This document shows, piece by piece, positions 52,298 to 64,000 of a stretch of DNA of 64,000 nucleotides (the stretch's first letter is position 1; each line of letters opens with the position of its first letter). A program made the translations under genes and the position numbers. The DNA is from Tetrahymena elliotti 4EA. Lineage: Eukaryota; Ciliophora; Oligohymenophorea; Hymenostomatida; Tetrahymenidae. The notes under the pieces were generated by a model. It searched no databases. It saw nothing but the letters and a program-made list of their open reading frames with translations, and was not told the DNA's origin. Location: NCBI GenBank assembly GCA_000231825.2, contig JH720306.1:1-64000 (forward strand). Direction: 5' to 3'.

Positions 52298-53558
52298 ATG
52301 AAGGTTTATTTAATTAGCTTTTTAATCTTAGCTTCTGTTTTTGTATATTGCCATGAGCATCCTACAAAGGAAGATATATAAAATGAACTAAGTATACAAT
52401 ATTAGCAATAGATTACATTAAAATAAGACTTTATTTTTGAATAAATTAATATTAGACCAAAAATCGATTTATTATGGATCAACTCTTAGAATTAGAAATT
52501 AAAATTCAAGACATCAGTAACAAAATTTTATCATATTTATTCAAGAAGTATAAAATATTCATTTCAATAAATAGCTTGTTCAGTATGGATGTCTCCTATG
52601 GTTCTGGTTCAAGAGGCTAGGTCGTTACTGGTATTTTTTACATTTATTTTAATTGCAAATTCATCTTAAAATGAATTATTTCAAATAGCCACTGAAAGTG
52701 ACAGTGAAATGGGCAGCTATTTCACAATCAAGCATGGACATGGAAAGCAAATTTAAACATTTAGTAAATCGATTTAAAATAAAGAGATTTATTGCTAAAA
52801 AAATATTTTGTTAAACATTTTAGCCAACACTGTTAAATGTGGAGATGTTATTCGTCTTGAACACATTAACACAGGAAAGAACTTATATGGTTCTAATCAT
52901 GCTTCACCTGTTAGCAATAAATTAGAAGTAATTAAATAAGCTTTTTTATTAATTGAATTTGAATTGATTGATTAATTAATTTTAAAATAGATTTCTGCTT
53001 AAGGATAAAATGGAGAAAGTGATGGAAGTATATTTTTATTTTGTTCTTATTTAAAAAAGTATGTCTAAAATAAATGTAAATGAATAATAATAGATGATAA
53101 CTTTGTAATTGAATGTATTGGATAATAGAAAGGTTCAGATTTATAAGGAAAAACTGAATTCTAACTTCAACACTTAAACACTAGTCAATTTTTAACAGCT
53201 AGCAGAAGATACTCTTTTAACAGAAATAACTGTGGTTTTAACTGTCCAATTATGGATCATTTAGAAGTATCTTGCTAAAGATCAAAGGATAATGAAACAA
53301 AATGGAAAATTGTTGGAGTAAATAATTATATTTAGGTTAATCAATAGGTGTTAAATAGCTTATTCTATATTAAATTAATAGGGTATTATCTTGCAAAAGA
53401 GCTAGTTCTCTAATGATAATGATAGCGATCCTTTAAATGGTTATGATGATGACGATGATGATGAAGAACATTATAACCCATCTTCAAAACCCAAAAAAGA
53501 TAATGTTGAGGATGATGGATATGAAGAAGTTAATTTCAACAGAAGAGACGACCTTTGA
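52298..53558 (+). CDS. SDF2-like MIR-domain secretory protein
   Basis: 275 residues, eight small exons: 52298..52391, 52456..52516, 52575..52630, 52689..52763, 52824..52927, 52991..53027, 53094..53317, 53382..53558, all in phase. It begins with a clear signal peptide (MKVYLISFLILASVFVYC). It then shows the SDF2 pattern of three MIR repeats: LFSMDVSYGSGSRGQVVTG, then VKCGDVIRLEHINTGKNLY followed by NHASPVSNKLEISAQG, then FQLQHLNTSQFL. SDF2 proteins work in the ER lumen with Hsp40/BiP chaperones. The tail is unusual: about 50 residues, Asp/Glu-rich, without a recognisable ER retrieval signal; it ends NFNRRDDL. It is about 60 residues longer than animal SDF2 (211). Confidence 0.9.
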
Positions 53559-54363
53559 TTTTTATTTTAATTTTGAGTTTGAATATTATGTTTATAACCA
53601 ATCAACTACTTTGTAGCTCTTTAAATATTTTAAAAACTATCATTTATTGTAGTTACATTATTTGACTATGTAAATATTATCTTAAAATCTACTTTAATCT
53701 TAAGCATATTTATATTTTAAAACTAAAAACAAACTAATGTAATCATTAAAAGTTATAAAGAGTTATTTAAAAAATTGACCAACTGTAAAATATATTTTTA
53801 GCAATAAAAAAATCTGATCATTTAAAATGAATCAAAATTATATTTATTAAATTTCTATGAAAGATTTATCAATATTCTTAATTAAATAAAATATTTTTTT
53901 CAATCTTCAAAATTCAAAAAACTAATTTTAGTGAAATTTCCTAAAGATTGATTGATTCTAATTTTGAAAAAAATAAGATTTGATGATTTTACTTAGTTAA
54001 TATTTGAGAATCTCATTCTATTTAAAAACCATTCAATCAAATTTAAAAGTATGTTTTTGTCCTGGCTGATAAAATAAATATCCAAAAAATCAATAAATTC
54101 ATCTTATTTAATTAATGATTTCACTAGTATTATCAAATAAAATTGATATTTAGAAAAAATAAATGGCTATTAAAATTTTAAAAAATTTATTTTTAAAATG
54201 TTTTATCTTTTTTTAGATACAAAAGTAAAGTTCTATTTGTTAATTTAGTTTGAATTTGAAAAATAATTCTTTGAATGAGAATTTCAATATTTTAATTGAA
54301 CAAATTAAAAGAATAAAATACATCAAACTAAATTTAAGAAAGTGAGTGAGTTTTAATTATAAT
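53559..54363. other. Convergent intergenic spacer
   Basis: AT-rich sequence between two 3' ends; nothing coding seen. Confidence 0.6.
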
Positions 54364-57300
54364 TCAATATTTAATTAAGGTTGGGCCTGAATAAAATGGT
54401 GCATAACCTAGAGGCTCTTCAGAGTTTTGAATGATAAGATTTCTAAAGAATTATTCATGAGTTTGAATAGAATATCTTTCATCATCGTCATTAGTTGCAT
54501 AGTAAAGCTCGAAAGCAAGGTTAGCCCATATACTTGTGACAACATTTTCATCAAGAGTAAACAAGTTACAGTTAATTTCTTTATATTAACTTCTAAAAAT
54601 ACTAACTGCTCTTTCTGCATGATTAAAGTATAGGGACCACAAGCAATTAACTTCTCTATCTATTGCATCACTCCAGTCGTGGTCAGTTCCCATACCAATT
54701 TAACAATCTGTATCATTTTCTTTGATTGAGTCAAGCAAATCTTAATTTTAAATGTCATCTAAAGAACCCATAATAGCAAATGTGTCATATGCAATTTTTA
54801 TTGCATAGCGAATAGATTTTAACATGATCAGATGAATTTTTGTGAAATCTATATTTTTAGGAGCATTTTTGAAGATTCTAATTTGTTGAATATTGTGACT
54901 GTCTTTAAAGTTTTTAAAGAGTAGCTCTTAATCTATTTATTGCTTATCAAAATTACTATCATTTGTTAGGAAGCTATATAATAAATAAACAAGTTTTTGA
55001 ATCTTTTCCATTTATTTAGAGACATTTCCATTTGATAACTCTTTAGGAGATCTCTCACCACTTACCCTAGTATTGGACTAAGAGGAATTACTTCCTCCAG
55101 GTACATTGTTTTTTATATTAGTATTCAATCGTTAGTTTTAATTTATGTTTTAGCTATCGTTTAATTCATCTTCAAGATTAAGCTTCATCATAGGAGGTGC
55201 TTAAGCTTTTGGACGTTTATCATTTAACAAATCAGCCAAGAAATCATCTAAATCATCTTAATCTTCTGACTATAAATTTAATTGTTTTTTGGCATTATCA
55301 GCATTGTAATTTTAATTTTAGTCAGGCTTCAACTTGCTATCTGAGGCCTACTACATAGATTAATGAAGAAGTGAATTGTTATTATTGTTGTTATTAATGT
55401 TTTTATCAAAATTATTGTAATACTTTTCATTTTAGACATTTTTAAGTTATCCTTTGGGTTAATTAACTTTTTAGTCATTATCTTCTTAAATCATTTTTTT
55501 AATGTAATTATCAATATCATCGTCATCTTCTTCAATTGGATTTATTTTTTATTTAGAAATATTTTATTGTTGTTATTGCATTTATTAAATAGGGGGTGTC
55601 TCTATGTTTTCTCTTTTAGGCTAAATGTTAAATTACTAAGAATTCAAAATAGGAGCTTAAATTTATTAGAAAAATTCTGAGTTGTTATTATTTTAAGTAC
55701 TCATTGAGCCAACTCTTCCATTATTTTGATTTTATGAAGTTACCCTACTAGCATTATTCAGAGCGGCCATTTAAAGTTAAGGATTACTTATTACAACACT
55801 GTTTGTGTTGGAAACAAATTGACTTTGATTTTATGACCCTTGTTAATTATATTCTTTATTTAAGATATGATTTATATTGTTGTTTCCGCTAGCATTAACA
55901 CCATTTTAGTTTTAATGGAAGTTTTGATTAAATTACTCATTTGGAGTTTTTATGTGTCTACTTTGAGCAAGATTATTCTCCAGTTCAATATTCATTTCTT
56001 TATTCTCAGCTTAATAATTTACAGGTTGATTTCTACCATAATTTTAAAAGGGATTATTAATAGGAACTTTGATTTCCTTTTTTTCATAATTTTATTTTTA
56101 TTTATTTGATTTAACTGATAATTCATCCAACAAATCATCTAAATCATTTTTCTCATTTTATTAATTTGTGTTTTTATTTTTTATGTTTTATTAATTATTA
56201 TTTTATTAGAATCCTAATTTATTTGAGTTATTTTTACCCCAATCATCATCATTTAACATTATATTGTTATTTTAGTTCACTTTTGTATCTAATGGCTTAT
56301 TGAAAGCAGGTTCTTAGCTTTTCTTATTTGTGTTGTTTTTGTTTTCAGCTTGTTTGACTTCAACAACTTTTTTATTATTAAAGAATCCATCTAAATCTTC
56401 ATCTAAATTAAATCCAGCTTTTGCTTTAGGTGCATTCTTTGGGTTATCAAAATGAGCTACTTCTTTGTATTTCATTTACTGTAATTTTTTAATTGCTTCA
56501 GTGTACATGCTTTTCTTTGCAAAAGGATCAAATTAAATAAATGTGCTAAAAGAATTAGGGAATTTTTCAGTATGATAATGCTAGTTAACAACATAGTCAC
56601 TATAATTTTAAAGCAATTTATCAATGACTTCTTCATCTTCTTGCATGCAAATTATTTAATTTGTAAAGTAAACTAACATTTTAATAAGAATATCTTTGAA
56701 ACCTAAAACAAATCCACTATCAGTTATGATCCCTGTAAATTAAAGCTAATTTTCTTCATATGCTTTTACTTTAAACTATTAAACAGGCTTTATTGATCCT
56801 AAATAATCTTTAAAGAAGCACATCTTTTTTACATAAGTTTCTTCAATAATTCTATCAATTTAGTTGGCTTCAATACTATGACAACTTGTCATTTCTTATG
56901 ATTCTAATCCTCTTAGCTAAATAACTACATAATTTTATCTTTATATAAAAGAATAAATTTAATAAAATCATATAATTTAATGAATGAATTACCCATTTTC
57001 TAATATTTAAACTGTAGCAAGATATTTTTCAATTCTAATCAAGAAGAATTCGCCAACTTAAATGTTTCTCTTTCTTAAAATCTAACTGAAAGATGGTTGA
57101 AAATTTTATAAAAACTTTTAATATAACAAACTTTCTCCTGAGTTTTTCACCACTTACTTAACTTCAGGCCAGAATCTTTTTGGTCTTGGGAAGCCTATCA
57201 AATACAAAGGCAGACCTAAGAAAGGAAGAAAGGGAATATCTAAAATACTTGTAACACAAATACCTAATTTTAAATTAAAAATAAAATTAATATCTATCTC

Positions 57301-59002
57301 TAAAAATAAATAAAAATATATATTTACTTAGGAGATTAAGAGGAAGAAGGATTGTAAAGGATAAGAGATTAAATAATCCAAGTCTTTGAATTCTTTACTT
57401 TTTAGAAGAATTCATTTTTAATATTGAGTAAAGCCAAATGAGAATTCTCTTTAAAAAGTTGCTAATAGCATAGTTTCCTATGTACATAAGAGGTGAATAA
57501 ATGAGAATTAAGGATGGATTTTCGCTTTTTGCAACACTGTAAATGTAAATTTCACTGAGCATCAGCCCTGTCATATTAGGATTAGTGTAAATTTGATGAG
57601 ATAATCTATAAATAAGAACAACTTGAATAAAAATTTTATTTCCATCGAATGATGTGAAATCATAATCAGAAAAAGTTTTTGCAGCACTTAGAGAGACTTG
57701 GCTGATTGCTGCTGTAAATATAATTTATTATGCAAGACACAAGAATCTGTTAACTTTATCACTAACAGTTGTAAATCTTTCAAAAATGTAAGCATTTTAA
57801 GAGTATTAGAATATGATATTAATTACAAAAGCAATCAAACTGATTAAACAGAGTGTTTTTCCATCATTAGTCTATGAAAAAACTAAAGGAAAAATAATAC
57901 TTGAAGCTAGCAATATAACTTTGAATGACCAGATATATAAATTGCTTTCTTTACTCTTACTTGAATTAGTTAATCCAATTTTAAAAAGATAATTCCAACT
58001 TAAGATAAAACCTAAAATGCTTGATAACAAAGTGGACAATTTAACTCTGTCTAATGGTTTTTCCTTTTAAAAAATAAGTAAGAGTGTTAGTTAAAATAAA
58101 GATAAAGTAGAATAATTTACTTTTGAATATGAGTTAGAGACTATAACTGAAATAATTAAGATAACAATTAGTTAAGTAGCAGCCGTTATTATTAATCTTA
58201 AATCACTTGAAGATGTTTCACTATTCCCAAGAAGATATTGATTCAATTTTTCTACTCCATAAATAAAGCTTACATATAAGCTGCTTAGACAACCAAATGC
58301 CCATAAAAGAGGAAGTAGAGGTATTAATATGCTAAATACTATGTTATTGCTTTCTGTATCAATGCAGAAATTTATAATCAGCAAAATAAGAAAATACTAA
58401 GATCTCATGTGAGCAGTTGAATACCTACCTAAATCAAAATTATTATTGCTAATTTAAGAAAGTTCGGAGGGAGAAGCACTAACTAAGGAATAGAAGCTAG
58501 TTAAACTTGTTATTAGAGTTAGTATTTAAACTGCTATTCCTGCTTTTGATATAAAATTAGATGCAAAGAATGATAAAACTCCCATTATAACTACACTATA
58601 AATTAAATTTAATGATGATTTATGCTTGACAATTGTGCAGTAATGTTTAATGTTTTCACTAACCAAAAGCGGATTTTCATTTATTTTCTTTTGCCAAATA
58701 ATAGATAACACTTAAAGAACTAAATTGATTACAATATTTATCACACCTGGTATAATGCCCCCTACTACATATTCAGAATTATCTTTTGCCACCAGTCCAC
58801 AAATAAACACAATAATGGGAAACATAATGTATAGGAGTAACTAAAATAAGTGAAAACCTAAACTCAAATCTATATTACTCTCTTCATCATTTATCAAATA
58901 TCCACCTAAAATTGTATGAATAATTAGTTTCCTAAAATATGTTTCCTTGTTCTTGTTTAGAACTGGCGCAGCCCTCAAATTAATTTGATTTGTTTAATCC
59001 AT
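54364..59002 (-). CDS. Pecanex-like multi-pass membrane protein
   Basis: 1487 residues. Model: complement(54364..56938, 56993..57263, 57328..58063, 58121..59002). The final exon was scanned for in-frame TGA and is open for 858 codons. The N-terminal half has about a dozen hydrophobic spans. The pecanex C-terminal domain follows: [35 protein letters not shown] and, near the end, [28 protein letters not shown], then [11 protein letters not shown]. Between SCHSIEA and the final block lies an insertion of about 450 residues rich in Asn, Gln, Asp and Lys (about 55060-56450). Pecanex proteins are conserved ER/Golgi-type membrane proteins of poorly understood function, linked to Notch signalling in flies. 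The 57-nt intron 58064..58120 is stop-free and in phase, so retention cannot be excluded. Confidence 0.88.
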
Positions 59003-60280
59003 TTTCCTTTTAGTATGAACTCTTTAACTAATCAATAATTTAATTAATTTGTTTTAAATTTGTTTAAAAAATCAAAAACTTATAAAATGAATACTAACAA
59101 TCAAACAAACTAGCTCAATAACAAATAATTAAATGATTTGTTTGTTAAATGAATAATCAGCTAATTAAGATGAATGTTAACATTTGAAAAATCAAATCAA
59201 AACTAACATTCTCTAATTTGATTAAAAAATAATAGTTATATTTATTCATTCATATGATCCTATTCCTCTATTTTCATTGATCAAAATAACTAATTCAATT
59301 CATCTGGAAATTCAGGTAAAAATTACTGTTTGCATACATATCCTTTTATTACTTAGATATAATTTAAGGATGTATTTTTGTTGCTAGCAAATCTAATCCC
59401 TATTTTAATCTATTTACCTCAACCAGATACAAATTTTAAGGACTTAAATTGACAATTAGAAGATCAAAGTAAAATCTGAAAGAAATCATTTTAAATTTAA
59501 TTAAAATCATAGTTTTTATAATATTAATTTCGTTTGTAAAAAAACTACTTAATCTTTAATATTTTTATCTTTAGCATTTATTTTTTATTTTTAGAAAAAT
59601 TCTTTTAAATATCTAAATATAGAGATAGAATTTCTTTTTAAAGTAACTAAATTCAGTAATAAAAACATAAATAGCTTAAAATATTAAATTTTTCAATCTT
59701 CTATACTCCTATTTATTGTATTATTCATAGATTAAATTAGTGTAATTTACTTCAGAGGAAGAATACCTTATGAAGGTTTTGCAACTCCTCAATTAAAATA
59801 TTGAAAGTGTTTTTATTCTTTATTATAAAAAAACTTTTTATTGAGATATTTTTTTAAGTGTGGCACTTCTCTTAATTACATATAAGAAAAGGATAGCTTC
59901 TAATAGAGTAAATTATTTGTTTAAATATGAAATTTCTTATTTTTTATGTTTAAATAAAAGTGGTAATTTCTTATTGATGATATGTCTTTCAATTGTTTCG
60001 TATTGATAATTAGATTTATTGAGATCTGTTCAAAATTAACAAGATAAATAACTTAGAATGATAGTTTTCAAGGGCTGATTTAAATAATTATTTTAAAGAT
60101 TTTATTTATTATTAATACAAAATCTAGGAATAAGAGATATCTTCATAAGTTTTAATAATATTTTAATCAAAGCAGATGAAAAAAATCAAGATTTTTTATA
60201 AAAAAAAATCCATACAAATAATTAAAATTACAGATAAAGATTACATAAAGCTTAAAACTTGAATTTTTACAAATTATCCA
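59003..60280. other. AT-rich intergenic region
   Basis: No supported gene; contains the 5' flank of the pecanex-like gene and the 3' flank of the carrier gene. Confidence 0.6.
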
Positions 60281-61572
60281 TCAATGATTTTTTTAAAGTT
60301 TTTCATCTAATTAATATAGTTGTTTTCTTATAAATTCTGTAATACTCATAGACAATGCTTTTTGTGGTGTATTTTATATTAATTTTGGTACCATACCTTT
60401 TAAAAATACAATCTTAATTCATAATAATTATTTCAAAATATTTACCTTTGAAAAATGAATAGAATCCTTCATTTAAGTAAATTTATGCAACACCATGGAA
60501 AACATTACGATAACCAAAACTATTTGGTTGATTTTATTATACTTATAATCTTAATTTAGCCATAAATAAAGGATTGCATAAAAAACCAGAGAAACAACCT
60601 CCTACTGCTGCTAAAAAGAAGCTCTACCAGAATCCAATGTTTTTAGGATCTTTGATGTAAATTTCCTTGAGTTTTTCATAACTTGCAAAATAAATAGCAA
60701 CCGAAGATCCAAATGAAATCAATGTTGCTCCAAAACCCTATATATATTTATAATAATTTAGAAAAGAAAAGATTTATTTTATTATTAAAATATTTAACAA
60801 GAGTTGAAATGATGTATAAGAATTACTTTGTATAATGCCATAAATCCTTCATTTTAAACTACTTTTTAAAAGGCATCAAGTGAGTTTTTGTACTAATAAA
60901 GCCCTAGATTTGCTTAAACTTACTATCTCTATTTTAGCACATCTATTGGTAACCATAAAACGCAACTTACTAGTTCTGCATTAAACCCACAAATCATGTG
61001 TTTTAAGAAATTCTGTCCTTCAAGAATCTTTTTAGCAAAATATCATTTTAAAAAATGGGTTTTGTTGAGATAACAAAATATTTTACTTTTTTGTTGTTAA
61101 TAGTTTGCTTTGTATATTCATAAGAAGTCATAAATAGTGAAAAAGCAGGTGCAGAACCAATCTTTTTTATTTATTTTGATCACTTTAAAAAAATACTTTA
61201 ATGGATATATATTTACTGCTGAAATCCCAACTCCTTTATAGAACCCCCTTATCCCTTCTTATTTCCATGTTTATACAGCTATTTTAACAGGAAAAAAACT
61301 TTAAAATCATCTTTTTAATTCATAAATTACTGATTTCTTTAAAAAAATGACGTGTAATGTTATTCGAATCAAGTCTAAGTGTTTAAACCTTTAAGATAGA
61401 ATTGTATAAAAATATGTAATTTATGGAAAAATATTACTTAAAGCTTATTCTTAAGCGTGTCTAGAGGATGTACTAAAAATTTTGTTAAAATTCCAGATAT
61501 TGTGCTTGCTATTGAAGTAAAGTAAATAAATTTTTTATCTTCATTAGCTTTTTGTTGTTAAGGAGTTCTCAT
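60281..61572 (-). CDS. Mitochondrial carrier family protein (SLC25-type)
   Basis: 312 residues, the normal carrier size. Model: complement(60281..60396, 60446..60737, 60827..61027, 61087..61161, 61217..61278, 61331..61388, 61438..61572). Three repeats are visible, each with the carrier signature P-x-[DE]-x-x-[KR] or a relic: PLDTLKNK, PIDVLKQR, and PLFMAKLR, where the acidic residue is replaced. Each is followed by EG-containing loops (QEGIRGFYKGVG, NEGFMALYK, NEGFYSFFKG). Six membrane spans are expected, in the inner mitochondrial membrane. The substrate cannot be told by eye. Many introns here end in AAAAG or AAAG rather than TAG. Confidence 0.92.
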
Positions 61573-62118
61573 TTTCAATCAAATTTGAATAAAGAAATAT
61601 CAGTATACAATTTTATTTTTTGGAAATAAATGTTCGGCTAAATATTTATATTTTTGCTTATTTTTAAAAATATGATAAATAGAAGAGAATAATTTATTTT
61701 TATTCAAATATCAAATATAAAAATACTTCAAATAACATATATGTAATTAGATTAGAATATTTAAAAAAAATAGTTCATATTTTATTTACTCAAAGTTTCT
61801 CCTTAAAATTAATTTGATTTCTTTTTTATGATTTCTGATAATGAATTTTAATATAAATGTAATTTATCTAAACCTTCTCATCTAGATATAATTTTGTTTT
61901 TATCAAGTATAATATTTTATGAGCTAGATATTTTTGGTAAAAATATTTGAAAAATTTGAATAGGAAAGTAGATATTAAAGTAAATCCATGAAATTAAAAA
62001 ATTTTTATAGATATGTTAATATTGTTGATGATAGGAATATAAAAGTAATTATTGGCTTAACTATTAGATATTATTAATATAAAAAATTAAAAAATCAAAT
62101 TTTAGTTATTAGCAAAAA
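61573..62118. other. Divergent intergenic spacer
   Basis: Short AT-rich region between the starts of the carrier (minus) and transporter (plus) genes; must contain both promoters. No motif identified. Confidence 0.55.
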
Positions 62119-63641
62119 ATGTAGTAAAACTAGCAGTAATAAATGCACAAGTCAACCGTTTAGGTACTTTTAATAACCTAAATCGCTTGCTTTGGAGGAT
62201 TTTTGTATGGGTATCTCATTTCTGAGCTCACAATAGTTTATGATCAATTAATGATCTAATTTGGAATAGATAAGTATTAAGATAATAAGATATACACAGA
62301 AGAAAAACCTGATGAATATACTTCTTTATTCAAGAGTCTTAAAGTAAATATTTAAACATTTTTCCTATCTAATTAAAGTGAAAACTATTTTATTAGACAG
62401 TTTGTACAGTTTGTATGCCTATTGGAGCTCTTTTAGCAAGCTACTTTGGTAAATTTATCATCAATAAGATGGGTAGAAGATAGTATATGATTCTTAGTGA
62501 TATTATTTTGATAGCTGGGTGTTGTCTTGCTATGATAAGCAATTTATACTCATTCTTAGTTGCTAGATTAATTTAAGGTTATGCAATAGGTATGAATACT
62601 GCTATTGTACCTCTTTATGTTAAAGAGATGTCACCAGTATCTATTTCAGGATTAACTGGGTCTATCTTCTAAATCAACATCAACTTAGGTATTATTCTAT
62701 CAAATGCTATTAGTCTTGCATTGAATCAAGTTGTGAGTAATTCTACTGAACCTCAAGGTATATGGAGATTGATCATAATTTTTCCTGCTATTTTTTCTGC
62801 CATGCGTCTTTTAGGCTTGTTCTTTTATGTTCGTTCTGATACACCTTTCTACTATTTTTCAAGAGGTATGATAGACGAAGGAACAGAGGCTATATAAAAA
62901 ATTTACAAGGAAGAATATGTTGAAGAAATAAAGCAAGCAATGAACCAAACAAATGATAATGATAATGAAAATGAATCTGAAAATTAAGAAGATGAAAAAA
63001 ATACTGCTTCATATAAAAGGCGTTTACTTGTTGGAGTTTCTATTCAATTTTTCTGCTAGATGACAGGTATAAACGCAGTTATCTAATTTGCAAACAACAT
63101 ATTTGGAAATATTACTTCAAATTACAACACAATCAATTATTTAACACTCTCTAGTAATATAGTTTTGATGTTTGCTGCATTTTTAGCTTCTTTCTTAGTT
63201 AAATTTGGAAGAAAGTCAATTTTGTAAGGAGGATATTTTTCCTGCTCTGTCCTTCTGGTAACTTTTGGTATTATTGCCTTCTTTGATGTAAAGGAGTATG
63301 CTGCCCTCTAAATAATATCAATCATTATCATCTTCATATTTTACATCGCATTCAACTGCTCAATTGGACCTGTTACCTGGATATTTAACAGTGACATCGT
63401 TAAAGGAGAAGGTATGAGTTATAGCGTTCTTTCTAATTGGTTAGGTAACATAGCAGGTACTCTAATCACTTTGAACTAAATTGTTTAGATAAATTTCTTA
63501 GTATTTGGAGGTTTTAGTATTGCTGGATTTTTATTCATAACTAAATTTGTCAAAGAAACAAAGGATAAAACATACCCAGAAATACAAAAACTTTATGGAC
63601 CTGTAAAGACAGAAGAAAATTCAGAATTGCTCTCAAATTGA
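62119..63641 (+). CDS. MFS transporter, sugar-porter type
   Basis: 489 residues, exons 62119..62343 and 62397..63641. About twelve membrane spans in two halves. Sugar-porter family marks: GRRQYMI after span 2 (the G-R-[KR] loop), ARLIQGYAIGMNTAIVPLY with VKEMSP, the SDTPFYYFSRG loop in place of PESPR, a charged Asn/Glu-rich central loop, QMTGINAVIQF in span 7 (glucose-porter QQxTGINA), KFGRKSI in the second half, and GPVTWIFNSDIV in span 10. Likely a plasma- or vacuole-membrane hexose or polyol transporter (family knowledge; substrate not determined). The ATG at 62119 is in frame with one at 62143; the extra start residues are mostly Gln, so the true start is uncertain. Confidence 0.92.
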
Positions 63642-64000
63642 TTAATTTCCTTAATATAAATTGTTTATTTTATGTTTATTTACATTCAAAATATTAATTT
63701 ATAAATTTTCATAATTCCTTTCTAAATATTTTTAACAACCTATTCCATTTTTGTTGACATTTATTTTATAACAAGCATTACCAATAAAAAAGATTTTGAA
63801 AAGTTTCATGTAAAAAGGTATCCATTTTATATATTCGAGATGGTCTAACATGAGCTTTTTATACTTTACTCTAAAAAAGTTGTATAATATCATTGTAATT
63901 ATCTTCTCTATGGTAGAGAGGAAAAATAGTTACTTATACTTTAGATAATGAGGTGAATAAAGATTTATTAATTATATCATTATTGTAGTATTTTTGAAGA
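63642..64000. other. Non-coding end of window
   Basis: Downstream flank of the transporter gene; AT-rich, no coding signal before the window ends. Confidence 0.6.

Noticed and set aside
1..64000. tRNA, rRNA, CRISPR, telomere repeats or intact transposase
   Set aside because: Looked for by eye (tRNA T-arm pattern, G4T2 runs, repeat-spacer arrays, transposase motifs); nothing convincing. A covariance-model search would be decisive for tRNAs and small RNAs.

Overview
The window is macronuclear-type DNA from an oligohymenophorean ciliate, most likely Tetrahymena or a close relative (inference). TAA and TAG run in frame through conserved proteins and read as glutamine (for example in the small-subunit ribosomal protein near 18.5 kb), and TGA is the only stop. 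Intergenic DNA is extremely AT-rich. Genes carry many short AT-rich introns starting GTAA or GTA and ending TAG or AAAG. I see no viral, bacterial, CRISPR or intact transposon genes.

Layout. 1-8 kb: two minus-strand ciliate-type genes of unknown function, one with a C2H2-like finger. 8.2-9.6 kb: a divergent promoter region with degenerate repeats. 9.6-11.6 kb: a plus-strand gene with a possible N-myristoylation start. 12.4-14 kb: a decayed protein kinase. 15.3-16.2 kb: a helix-turn-helix-like protein. 18.2-18.7 kb: RPS18 (uS13). 22.7-27 kb: an R2R3 Myb factor. 28.7-31.3 kb: an N/Q-rich coiled-coil protein. 31.8-34.6 kb: an ALIX/Bro1-type ESCRT-associated protein. 36.7-39.6 kb: a cullin. 40.2-41.2 kb: a small membrane protein. 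42.1-46.3 kb: a large Q-rich EF-hand protein. 48.4-51.1 kb: a DDX24/Mak5-like DEAD-box helicase. 52.3-53.6 kb: an SDF2-like MIR-domain secretory protein. 54.4-59 kb: a pecanex-like membrane protein. 60.3-61.6 kb: a mitochondrial carrier. 62.1-63.6 kb: an MFS sugar-porter-type transporter.

The genes are independent eukaryotic loci; there is no operon logic. Most are single-copy housekeeping families carrying long Q/N-rich or acidic insertions, which the TAA/TAG/CAA/CAG glutamine code makes easy to build. Exon models were made by hand from GT..AG sites, phase consistency and family similarity, so 5' ends and some junctions are provisional. The most unusual items are the decayed kinase, the degenerate repeats in the 8.6-9.6 kb promoter region, a paired direct repeat at 41.6-42 kb, a GC-rich double hairpin at 46.5 kb, candidate introns that are stop-free multiples of three, and the large low-complexity insertion inside the pecanex C-terminal region. 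I did not find a convincing new multi-gene system.
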